Shown here: positions 1 through 5,149 of the stretch, one piece after another | Numbering within the stretch: the stretch's first letter is position 1 | Layout: every line of letters starts with the position of its first letter | Assembly: GCA_946494345.1 (NCBI GenBank) | Contig: CAMMBX010000078.1 | Location: 1 to 5,570, forward strand | DNA: 5,570 nucleotides | DNA from: an uncultured Mycoplasmatota bacterium | Lineage (GTDB): Bacteria; Bacillota_I; Bacilli_A; RF39; UBA660 | Direction: 5' to 3' | The notes under the pieces: generated by a model | The model's input: the letters and a program-made list of their open reading frames with translations, nothing else | Database searches by the model: none | Told to the model about the DNA's origin: nothing | Translations under genes and position numbers: made by a program

Positions 1-17
1 TTTCTTTTTTCATACAG

Positions 18-44
18 AAAAAGAGTGAAAACTAATTTTCACTC
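18..44 (-). terminator. Rho-independent terminator closing the Fic-flavodoxin-cyclophilin unit
   Basis: Read on the minus strand, a perfect 9-bp stem (GAGTGAAAA pairing with TTTTCACTC) closes a TTAG tetraloop and is followed at once by five T. It lies about 40 bases past the last possible stop codon of the cyclophilin-like gene, with nothing coding between. This is the clearest terminator in the window. The plus strand also has the hairpin, but without a comparable T-tract directly after it, so minus-strand function is favoured. Confidence 0.85.
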
Positions 45-84
45 CTTAAAACTGTTTACAAAAAAAGAATAAACTATTGCAAGC

Positions 85-429
85 CTACCCTTTCTCTACT
101 AATATCTCTATTTCTTCTTTATTATTCTTTAGAGTATCTACTACATCTTCTTATTTTACTACTCCAAAAGGCGATGTATTACAATCTCCAAAAAGAATAA
201 TAAAAGCATTCCAACCTCCAAAGTACCATATCTCATTTTTACGAGCGAATGTTTCTTTTTTACAATTTTTATCACTAGTTTTAAATGGTAATCTTGTATA
301 GTATTCATGTTCTGTATAGCGATAGTAAATTGCTTTGAAAGGAAGATGTTTTTCTATCTCTTTTGTAATGTCATTATCTACCATATTAGCATGAAATACT
401 TTACCATCAATTGTTATTTTAAATCTCAT
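85..429 (-). pseudogene. Cyclophilin-like fold protein, interrupted by an in-frame TAA
   Basis: The product resembles the small bacterial cyclophilin-like beta-barrel family (Cyclophil_like type), whose members are about 110-120 residues, cytoplasmic and of poorly known function. The match is the opening MRFKITIDGKVFHANM and the block around residues 67-92 (IWYFGGWNAF, then FGDCNTSPFGVVK). The ATG at 429 overlaps the flavodoxin stop as TGATG, so translation is probably coupled; a TTG one codon upstream is less likely. After Lys92 comes TAA (153-151), yet the same frame continues with family-like sequence (EDVVDTLKNNKEEIEILVEK) to a TAG at 85-87. Relatives, as I recall them, have a few more residues (an IGEF-like stretch) at the break, so a small deletion may have left the stop. 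The final strand would be lost from the 92-residue product. It could still be a functional short form, or the stop could be a sequence error. The terminator at 18-44 follows. Confidence 0.72.
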
Positions 430-949
430 CAAATCCAGTCCTCTACTCTATTTCTTGCACTATTTACAGTTGAACCTTTAACTTCAAGGCCATCTAAAAC
501 AGTCGCACCTTTACAAACTTCTTTAATCTCTTTAGGAATATTAGCAAGTCCTGAGCCTTCATGCGTTACAAATGGTCTAATTATCTTACCTGTAAAATCT
601 CTATCTTTTAGAGCAGTTACCATTTCTTCAGGCATCTTACCACAATATACAGGTGAACCTATATAAATAACTTCATAACTTGATAAATCAGGAAGCTCTT
701 TTACAATAGGAGCATTATGACTTCTAATTCTTTCAACTGCTTCTTTTACACAAATTTTATAGTCACTTGCATATTTATCTTTAGGTTCTACCTTAAAAAG
801 TTCGCGCCTGTTAAATCTCTAATATATTCTGCAATTACCTCTGTATTACCTTTATCGATATAACCTACAGCATAATTTTCATCAGCTCTACTAAAATAAA
901 TAATTATACTTTTCTTATCTTTATAATTTTCCTGACTATTTAATATCAT
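429..949 (-). pseudogene. Flavodoxin, split by a one-base frameshift
   Basis: Flavodoxins are small cytoplasmic FMN-carrying electron-transfer proteins. From the ATG at 949 (GGAGG just upstream) the first frame gives MILNSQENYK and then IIIYFSRADENYAVGYIDKG, the FMN phosphate-loop region typical of the long-loop bacterial family (flavodoxin_4-like), and ends at TAG 790-788 after 53 residues. From about 797 a second frame continues the fold with no gap: FKVEPKDKYASDY, then YEVIYIGSPVYCGKMP (the usual flavin-contacting strand and loop), PFVTHEGSGL, and a normal C-terminus ending VEDWI at TGA 431-429. The shift falls at a T5 run (minus strand, 799-795), where one base appears missing; restored, the join would read roughly LTGANLFKVEPK and the protein would be about 172 residues. 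The start is 19 bases after the Fic stop, and the stop overlaps the next ATG, so the three genes look like one transcript. A sequencing or assembly error is a real alternative to true inactivation. Confidence 0.82.
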
Positions 950-968
950 ATTTCCTCCATCATAAAGA

Positions 969-1706
969 CTAATTATCCTCTAAAAAATATCTAGCCATTC
1001 TTTCATAATTATCTTGACTGTTTAAACAAGTGTCTATCAAGTAACCTTTTTCATTATGAAGCTGATACTCTTTAATACCTCTAATGTAAAAGTCTTTATT
1101 TCTATCTTCGATATAAAATGGCATTATATCATTATATAAACATTCTCTAAACATAATCATTCTACCAACTCTACCATTACCATCTTGGAAAGGATGAATA
1201 TGCTCAAACTTAACATGAAATTCTATTATGTCTTCTAACTTTTTATTTTCTATATTATTATACCACTCTAACAAAGCTTTCATATCTTTACTCACATCTT
1301 TTGGTAAGCTTGTTGTAATATTTCCAACAAAATTCTTTTTCTTCTTATATTCACCTACATTAAACCATTCTTTTTCACTATCAGTTAAAGTTCCATCTTT
1401 CAAAATAAAATGATATTTCTTAATCATATCTTCATCAAGAAGATTATCTAATGTATCTAGCATATATTTAAATAACGTAAAATGATTTTTAGTTTCTGTA
1501 ACATCTTTTAAAACAATTACTTTATCATTACTCGCTAAAATCGTTCCAGTATCAAAAATACTTGCAGTCTCATCAGGAGTTATAGTAGAGCCCTCAATAT
1601 GATTAGTATTATATGCAAAATCAATTTGTGTTTTATGATATAAATTACCTTTCAAATTTATTTTTCTCTGTTCTATTAAAGCTTTTTTAACATCACTTAC
1701 CTGCAT
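969..1706 (-). CDS. Fic family protein (predicted AMP-transferase), class II self-inhibited
   Basis: Fic enzymes usually transfer AMP from ATP to a hydroxyl side chain of a target protein in the cytoplasm. The 245-residue product has the full active-site motif HPFQDGNGR at residues 171-179: catalytic His171, Asp175 for the metal, and the glycine/asparagine anion loop ending in Arg179, followed by a second Gly-Arg. Near the N-terminus TNHIEG (34-39) matches the inhibitory motif [S/T]xxxE[G/N], whose glutamate (Glu38) blocks productive ATP binding in class II Fic proteins. The flap region before the core reads NFVGNITTSLP (125-135). I chose the ATG at 1706 because AGGAGG sits seven bases upstream; a GTG at 1730 would place that site inside the gene. 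All core catalytic residues are present, so the enzyme looks active. No antitoxin partner adjoins it, as expected for the self-inhibited class. The target is unknown. The flavodoxin start follows after 19 bases. Confidence 0.93.
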   Translation of the reverse strand: MQVSDVKKALIEQRKINLKGNLYHKTQIDFAYNTNHIEGSTITPDETASIFDTGTILASNDKVIVLKDVTETKNHFTLFKYMLDTLDNLLDEDMIKKYHFILKDGTLTDSEKEWFNVGEYKKKKNFVGNITTSLPKDVSKDMKALLEWYNNIENKKLEDIIEFHVKFEHIHPFQDGNGRVGRMIMFRECLYNDIMPFYIEDRNKDFYIRGIKEYQLHNEKGYLIDTCLNSQDNYERMARYFLEDN

Positions 1707-1732
1707 AAATAAACCTCCTAAACACTTCACTA

Positions 1733-1762
1733 TTTATAGTTATATTTTACCAAATTTATAAA
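1733..1762 (-). promoter_or_regulatory. Weak candidate promoter upstream of the Fic gene
   Basis: On the minus strand TATAAA (1738-1733) lies 18 bases after TTTATA (1762-1757), in the 78-base gap between the ASCH stop and the Fic start. Another possible -10, TAAAAT at 1749-1744, has only a poor -35 (AAGACT) upstream. The gap is the longest between genes here and the Fic gene has its own strong ribosome binding site, so a promoter is expected, but in such AT-rich DNA these matches can arise by chance. Confidence 0.3.
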
Positions 1763-1770
1763 GAAAAGTC

Positions 1771-1789
1771 TTTAATTCTAGTAATTAAA
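1771..1789 (-). repeat. AT-only inverted repeat over the ASCH stop codon
   Basis: TTTAATT and AATTAAA form perfect 7-base arms around the five bases ACTAG (minus strand), overlapping the TAA stop of the ASCH gene. The next minus-strand bases are GACTTTTCTTT, an interrupted T-rich stretch. It could be a weak terminator or an operator for the Fic gene. The stem has no G-C pair and the composition is low-complexity, so chance is quite possible. Confidence 0.3.
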
Positions 1790-2195
1790 TTAATCTTCTA
1801 ACATTCATTTTATTTATATCTTCTGTTAATCTTTCATATCTTACATCATAAGCATAAGACTGTGGAGGATTAAACCCATACTTTTCTTTAAGCTCTTTTA
1901 AAGGAATAAACCTCTCTAACTCATATAAATGCTTTATTTCATAAGCATATTTAGAATTCTTTAAACCTTTATTAAAATCTTCATTGCCATAACCTTCTTT
2001 GGTAATCTTATTAGGATATTTTATTATTTCTCCTAACTCTATTATATATTTAAGTTTACAAGTTGGCGATGACTCATAAACATACAAAACATCAATATGT
2101 TCTTTAGGATAATAATTTCTAAATTCATAATTTTTCTTTCCTGTAACTATTCTATTTAAATGTACTGGCTTAATACTAATATAAATTCCTTTCAT
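1785..2195 (-). CDS. ASCH-domain (PUA-like) protein
   Basis: ASCH domains are small beta-barrels related to PUA domains that bind RNA or nucleosides; one characterised E. coli member (YqfB) hydrolyses N4-acetylcytidine, while most others are unassigned. This 136-residue protein opens with IYISIKPVHLNRIVTGKK and contains the family signature GxKxxExR exactly (Gly19, Lys21, Glu24, Arg26). The second strand follows as DVLYVYESSP (35-44) and the closing strand as PPQSYAYD (110-117), also usual for this family. The start is the ATG at 2195; only a weak GAGAGATG-like site precedes it. It begins 28 bases after the stop of the YjbR-EVE gene, so the two are probably co-transcribed. No signal peptide or membrane segment is visible, so it should be cytoplasmic. 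Whether it binds or hydrolyses its ligand cannot be read from the sequence. Confidence 0.82.
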   Translation of the reverse strand: MKGIYISIKPVHLNRIVTGKKNYEFRNYYPKEHIDVLYVYESSPTCKLKYIIELGEIIKYPNKITKEGYGNEDFNKGLKNSKYAYEIKHLYELERFIPLKELKEKYGFNPPQSYAYDVRYERLTEDINKMNVRRLI

Positions 2196-2223
2196 AATAA
2201 CACATCTCTCATATTTATAATCA

Positions 2224-3246
2224 TTAATACTTACTTAAATCTTCACTAAGTTTACCAGGAACACTTCTTGGCCCTCTTATGGCTTTAACACCATAAGTAT
2301 TTAACTTCTTAAAAGTAAATTCATCATCATTATATCTTTTTAGTAATTTTATTTTCATAACTTTTTTCATTGACACATTCTCATCAGCATATGGATAAGG
2401 TATATTAACTCGGGTTACACTACATTTAAACATTATACACGAATAAGGTTCTGCTATATATAAATAGATAGTATCTCCTACTGCAATATTATTAGATTGC
2501 TTCCAAATAATAGTATCAGTCTCATTAAAAGCATTAATAATATCATAATAATTAGGATTAGCAGGAATAAGCCACTCCTTTTTTCGATTAGATAACTCAT
2601 AACTAATATCTATAAGACTCATAACCTCTTCATTAGATAAAGTACAATCTAAAATAACACTAACCCAACTTTTCTTGCTCATATGATATGCAGGATAAAT
2701 ACCATCTTTTTTCAAATAAGTATCTACTAAATCATCTAATTTTACATTTATAACTTCAACTTCTCCATTTTCTTTAGAATTAAGCTTACTTTTATCAATA
2801 TTCATAATAAGTCCAAACCATTTATTACTATTTTTATTTCTAAAAACACCAAAATTAGGACTATCTTCCCACAAGAATTCAGGTAAAACATTATATTTTT
2901 CTTTAATTAAATTACTAACTTCATTAGACTGTTGATAAATAAAATATTCTTTAGTAAAACAATTATCAGCGATATCTTCTAACACTTTAAGAAATTCCTC
3001 TTTTACTCCATTAACAAAGTCTCCTTTAACATTTTCAAGTCGAAAGTTAGTATATTCATAATCTCCATCAAGGTCAAAAACTCTACCTTCAACTTTACCC
3101 TTACTATCAATAGTAATATCAACTCTAAAACTATTATCCATAATTAACTTAGAATACTTATAAGTATTATTTTCTTTAACAAAGCCATAAGTAATTAATT
3201 TGTTTTTATCTAATTTTCTCTTTTTAAAGACTTCATCTTCTAACAC
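2224..3246 (-). CDS. MmcQ/YjbR-like protein with a C-terminal EVE-like domain
   Basis: The 340-residue product has three parts. Residues 1-97 are an N-terminal region seen, to my recollection, in longer Bacillota YjbR proteins (FKKRKLDKNKLITYGFV, then YEYTNFRLENVKGDFVN). Residues 98-222 are the MmcQ/YjbR domain, a CyaY-like fold proposed to bind DNA, with KEYFIYQQSN, NKWFGLIMNIDKSKL, GIYPAYHMSKKSWVSVILD and LIDISYELS. Residues 225-338 look like an EVE (PUA-like) domain, beginning WLIPANPNYYDI, continuing TIIWKQSNNIAVGDTIYLYI and ending with GVKAIRGPR near 319-327. EVE domains recognise modified bases in characterised cases. The start is GTG at 3246, chosen because AGGAGG lies seven bases upstream (TTAGGAGGAGTAGCT then GTG). 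A candidate promoter sits just upstream and the ASCH gene follows, so this is probably the first gene of its unit. The frame is intact. The domain assignments are firm for YjbR and good for EVE; the molecular role is unknown. Confidence 0.85.
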   Translation of the reverse strand: MLEDEVFKKRKLDKNKLITYGFVKENNTYKYSKLIMDNSFRVDITIDSKGKVEGRVFDLDGDYEYTNFRLENVKGDFVNGVKEEFLKVLEDIADNCFTKEYFIYQQSNEVSNLIKEKYNVLPEFLWEDSPNFGVFRNKNSNKWFGLIMNIDKSKLNSKENGEVEVINVKLDDLVDTYLKKDGIYPAYHMSKKSWVSVILDCTLSNEEVMSLIDISYELSNRKKEWLIPANPNYYDIINAFNETDTIIWKQSNNIAVGDTIYLYIAEPYSCIMFKCSVTRVNIPYPYADENVSMKKVMKIKLLKRYNDDEFTFKKLNTYGVKAIRGPRSVPGKLSEDLSKY

Positions 3247-3268
3247 AGCTACTCCTCCTAATAAAATT

Positions 3269-3296
3269 ATTATATAACAAAAAAGTTCTAAGTAAA
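3269..3296 (-). promoter_or_regulatory. Candidate sigma-A-type promoter for the YjbR-EVE gene
   Basis: On the minus strand a consensus -10 TATAAT (3274-3269) lies 16 bases after TTTACT (3296-3291), a 4/6 match to TTGACA. Transcription would start near 3262, giving a short leader that contains the AGGAGG before the GTG start. The -35 overlaps the loop and right arm of the predicted terminator of the upstream ABM gene, so one unit would end where the next begins. This is a sequence match only. Confidence 0.5.
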
Positions 3297-3307
3297 ACCT
3301 AGACCTT
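3279..3307 (-). terminator. Probable Rho-independent terminator after the ABM gene
   Basis: Eight bases past the ABM stop, the minus strand can form a 10-bp stem (AAGGTCTAGG against CTTAGAACTT, with one G-A mismatch and one G-U pair) around a TTTTA loop. The right arm runs into a tract of six T. It is weaker than the terminator at 18-44 but correctly placed, and a promoter-like sequence for the next gene overlaps it. Confidence 0.6.
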
Positions 3308-3314
3308 TATTAAC

Positions 3315-3608
3315 CTATTTTTTTAAAACAAATTGTTCAACTCTCATATGAAGATTATACTTATCTCTTAACTTAGCAATTTCTTCCATCATTTCTGTTT
3401 TATGGTGTTTATCTAAAGCTTCTTCATTTTCCCATCTATCAATTAATAGAACAGTCTCTTCATCATCCATAGGAAAGAAATATTCATATTTTAAATTACC
3501 TTCTTCATTTCTTATTCTTTCTACAAGACCACTTTCTACCATTTCTTTTGCAAAAGCTCTAGCACTACCATTTTTACCTGTATAATATATATTTATTGTT
3601 AAATACAT
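3315..3608 (-). CDS. ABM-domain protein (putative quinol monooxygenase family)
   Basis: The antibiotic biosynthesis monooxygenase (ABM) fold is a small dimeric ferredoxin-like barrel; the family includes quinol monooxygenases such as YgiN and many unassigned stress or detoxification proteins. This 97-residue product fits the usual length of about 95-105. It has a first strand MYLTINIYY, a helix with AFAKEMVESG (19-28), the stretch RIRNEEGNLKYEYFFP (31-46), LLIDRWENEEALDKHHKT (54-71, the family's most typical block) and a last strand HMRVEQFVL. The ATG at 3608 is preferred because AAAGGAG ends eight bases before it; the ATG at 3626 would overlap that site. A TATAAT lies just upstream and a terminator-like hairpin follows the stop, so the gene may be transcribed alone. 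The substrate cannot be inferred; a role with the neighbouring flavodoxin is only conceivable. Confidence 0.87.
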   Translation of the reverse strand: MYLTINIYYTGKNGSARAFAKEMVESGLVERIRNEEGNLKYEYFFPMDDEETVLLIDRWENEEALDKHHKTEMMEEIAKLRDKYNLHMRVEQFVLKK

Positions 3609-3631
3609 CCTTAGCTCTCCTTTCATCTATA

Positions 3632-3660
3632 ATTATATACCAAAAAATAAATTTGATATA
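3632..3660 (-). promoter_or_regulatory. Candidate promoter for the ABM gene
   Basis: A consensus TATAAT (3637-3632, minus strand) is preceded by TGG two bases upstream, resembling an extended -10, and lies about 24 bases before the ABM start. The matching -35 position (near 3660-3655, TATATC) is poor. Start of transcription near 3625 would leave a short leader carrying AAAGGAG. The same 61-base gap has only a weak hairpin and a T6 run as a possible end for the upstream gene. Confidence 0.4.
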
Positions 3661-3669
3661 TAAACGTTT

Positions 3670-4332
3670 TCAAATATCTAATTTAGAATTCAACTCATTA
3701 ATATCTACCATTAAAACAGAATCTTTATTACCATCTAATATACATACTAATTTATCATCATCAAAACATTTAAAATCAATATCACTTCCTAATTCATAAT
3801 ACTTTAAAGGTAAATCAAGCCAGTTGCTAGACTTTACTACTTCCATAGGCTTAGTAAAATCTACAGCAATTAATGTATATGGAGTAGCCCAGTAACAACC
3901 ACTAACTACTAATAAGTTATTATTTATATTGTAATTAACATCACACCAAATAAATGTTTCTTTATTATCTAAATGAGATTCACTTGGTATATAATGAACA
4001 CATTCTAATGTTTTTAAATTTAAAACACTATATCCATACAAATCTTCATCAAACACTAAATATTTATTACCATCAGAATGATTAATAATAGTAGCAAGTC
4101 TAGATTTACCATAAATATTCTTCCATTCATAGATAAGATTATCATCTTTATATAATCTACATACTTCCCCATCTACACCACTATCTTGATCATCATAGTA
4201 ATAATATTTTATAGAATAATTATCATCCAATACTTTTTTATTTGTTTCTTTAGTTAAATCACATTTTGAATAAACTTTTTTAGATAAATCTTGAATTAAC
4301 TTATCATATTCTTCACTGCCATAGAAATTCAT
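3670..4332 (-). CDS. Unrecognised 220-residue cytoplasmic protein, beta-rich
   Basis: I do not recognise a named family. The product is acidic and rich in Asp, Tyr and Asn, with no signal peptide, membrane segment or cysteine pattern. From about residue 40 on it alternates short strands and turns (IKYYYYDD, DNLIYEWKN, NKYLVFDEDLYGYSVLNLKT, HYIPSES, ETFIWCDVNYN, NLLVVSGCYWATPYTLIAVD, DKLVCILDGN, SVLMVDI), as in a partial propeller or similar all-beta fold. The central part (DEDLYGYSVL through WATPYTLIAVDF) has the look of a conserved core and recalls uncharacterised bacterial proteins, but I cannot name them with confidence. The start is the ATG at 4332, ten bases after AAGGAG; a TTG at 4359 would include the ribosome binding site in the gene. 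It begins 30 bases after the transglutaminase-like stop, which suggests co-transcription. The frame is intact between broken neighbours, consistent with it still being in use. Confidence 0.8.
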   Translation of the reverse strand: MNFYGSEEYDKLIQDLSKKVYSKCDLTKETNKKVLDDNYSIKYYYYDDQDSGVDGEVCRLYKDDNLIYEWKNIYGKSRLATIINHSDGNKYLVFDEDLYGYSVLNLKTLECVHYIPSESHLDNKETFIWCDVNYNINNNLLVVSGCYWATPYTLIAVDFTKPMEVVKSSNWLDLPLKYYELGSDIDFKCFDDDKLVCILDGNKDSVLMVDINELNSKLDI

Positions 4333-4362
4333 ATCAAAATTACTCCTTTTAATTAGCAAAAA

Positions 4363-4930
4363 TTAAATATTAATAACTTCACTTTTATCTATATGATTTC
4401 TCATTTCATAACCATTAATATGAAATTTAGGCTTACTATATTTATATACTTTAATATTATCAAAATTATAATTAGTTGGAATAAGTCCTTTATTTAATGA
4501 ACTTTTTATAAAAACATTCATTAAATCTTTTAGTAATTCTCTAATATTATCATATTCATGGATACCACTATAATAATCATTAAACATTGGCTCAAACCAA
4601 TATACCTTATTATTATCATAATACACTAATATAGAATGACTTGGACAGCCTTTATTATCATCATAAAATAAATAATAAGTTTCGTACTTTAAAGAAATCA
4701 TATTTTCAAAAAAACATCTATATAATTCAGTCATATCCAAACAAATTCCTAAATGACTTTCTAATAATTCACTAGGTTCTTGTAATCTATAAGACTTAGC
4801 ATTATTAATTCCATAATGTCTTTGTCCATTATTATCTATCCAGCCATATTCAAAAATTTTTTTGCATATAATCAAAAAAATCTTTAATTGTTGTTAAGTC
4901 CATCTTTGTAAAAATTATTTTGTAATCCAT
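4363..4930 (-). pseudogene. Transglutaminase-like protein, one-base frameshift near the N-terminus
   Basis: The main frame encodes a transglutaminase-like (papain-type fold) protein. Numbered on the repaired 188-residue product, the expected triad is visible as Cys63 in GICLDMTELYRCFF, His98 in PSHSILVYYDNNK and Glu113 in VYWFEP. The natural start is the ATG at 4930, preceded by TAAGGA; it reads MDYKIIFTKMDLTTIKDFF, then DYMQKNF, and hits TGA at 4852-4850. The continuation (EYGWIDNNGQRHYG and onward) is one base away, so the coding sequence shifts +1 in a run of seven A and five T (4863-4852). The only start in the downstream frame near the junction is TTG at 4875, with no ribosome binding site, and it would give MIICKKIFEYGW. 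The break is therefore a base gained in the homopolymer, a sequence error, or (less likely) programmed slippage at TTT-TGA. Catalytic activity of this branch is not established; members may be hydrolases or non-enzymatic. Confidence 0.75.
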
Positions 4931-4952
4931 ATTAAAATCATTCCTTATCTTT

Positions 4953-5149
4953 CTAAAAGTCATAAATGAAATTAGCAAAGGCTTTTGGATTATCTACATT
5001 TACTTCATAAGAAGCATCCTTAACACCACATAAAATCAAAGTTTTACAAGTTATTTTATCTAAGTTTCTTTTTTTACTATATCCCAACTTGTACCATTAT
5101 CTCCTAGACCATATATTAAAATATTTGCCATTACATCATATTTCTTCAT
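4953..5149 (-). pseudogene. Alpha/beta-hydrolase remnant, internally deleted and frameshifted
   Basis: Two ends of an alpha/beta-hydrolase lie side by side. The first frame (ATG at 5149) gives MKKYDVMANILIYGLGDNGT then SWDIVKK, equivalent to the strand and oxyanion turn normally written HGxG plus a following SSWD. It stops at TAG 5062-5060 just after an A7 run (5075-5069). With one A restored, the sequence continues as RNLDKITCKTLILCGVKDA, the late strand carrying the acid Asp, and then SYEVNVDNPKAFANFIYDF, equivalent to the GHEVN-D-NP end of the family. The whole middle, including the GxSxG nucleophile elbow, is missing, as are about twenty residues between KDA and SYEV. The usual His of HG and the catalytic His of GHE both read Tyr, each a C-to-T change. 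The ATG overlaps the DUF4143 stop (TAATG) without a clear ribosome binding site. It cannot be an active hydrolase; the family call is inference from both ends. Confidence 0.7.

Noticed and set aside
77..666. Plus-strand open frames at 77-301 and 307-666
   Set aside because: They lie antisense to the cyclophilin-like and flavodoxin genes, lack ribosome binding sites, and their translations are low-complexity Ser/Phe/Leu-rich shadows of AT-rich coding DNA.
1228..1413. Plus-strand open frame inside the Fic gene
   Set aside because: It is antisense to an intact Fic coding sequence with complete motifs and has no start signal or recognisable product.
969..1706. Fic toxin with a separate small antitoxin gene
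   Set aside because: The inhibitory motif is inside the Fic protein itself and no small gene adjoins it with a [S/T]xxxE[G/N] motif.
3662..3669. AAACGTTT palindrome after the 220-residue gene
   Set aside because: It is eight bases without extension on either side and no second copy was noted, so chance in AT-rich DNA is enough.
3596..3799. Plus-strand open frame between the ABM gene and the 220-residue gene
   Set aside because: It overlaps both minus-strand genes antisense, has no ribosome binding site and resembles no family.
4850..4852. TGA read as Trp (alternative genetic code) as the cause of the transglutaminase break
   Set aside because: TGG is used for Trp throughout, TGA correctly ends the flavodoxin and 220-residue genes, and reading through this TGA would stay in the wrong frame.
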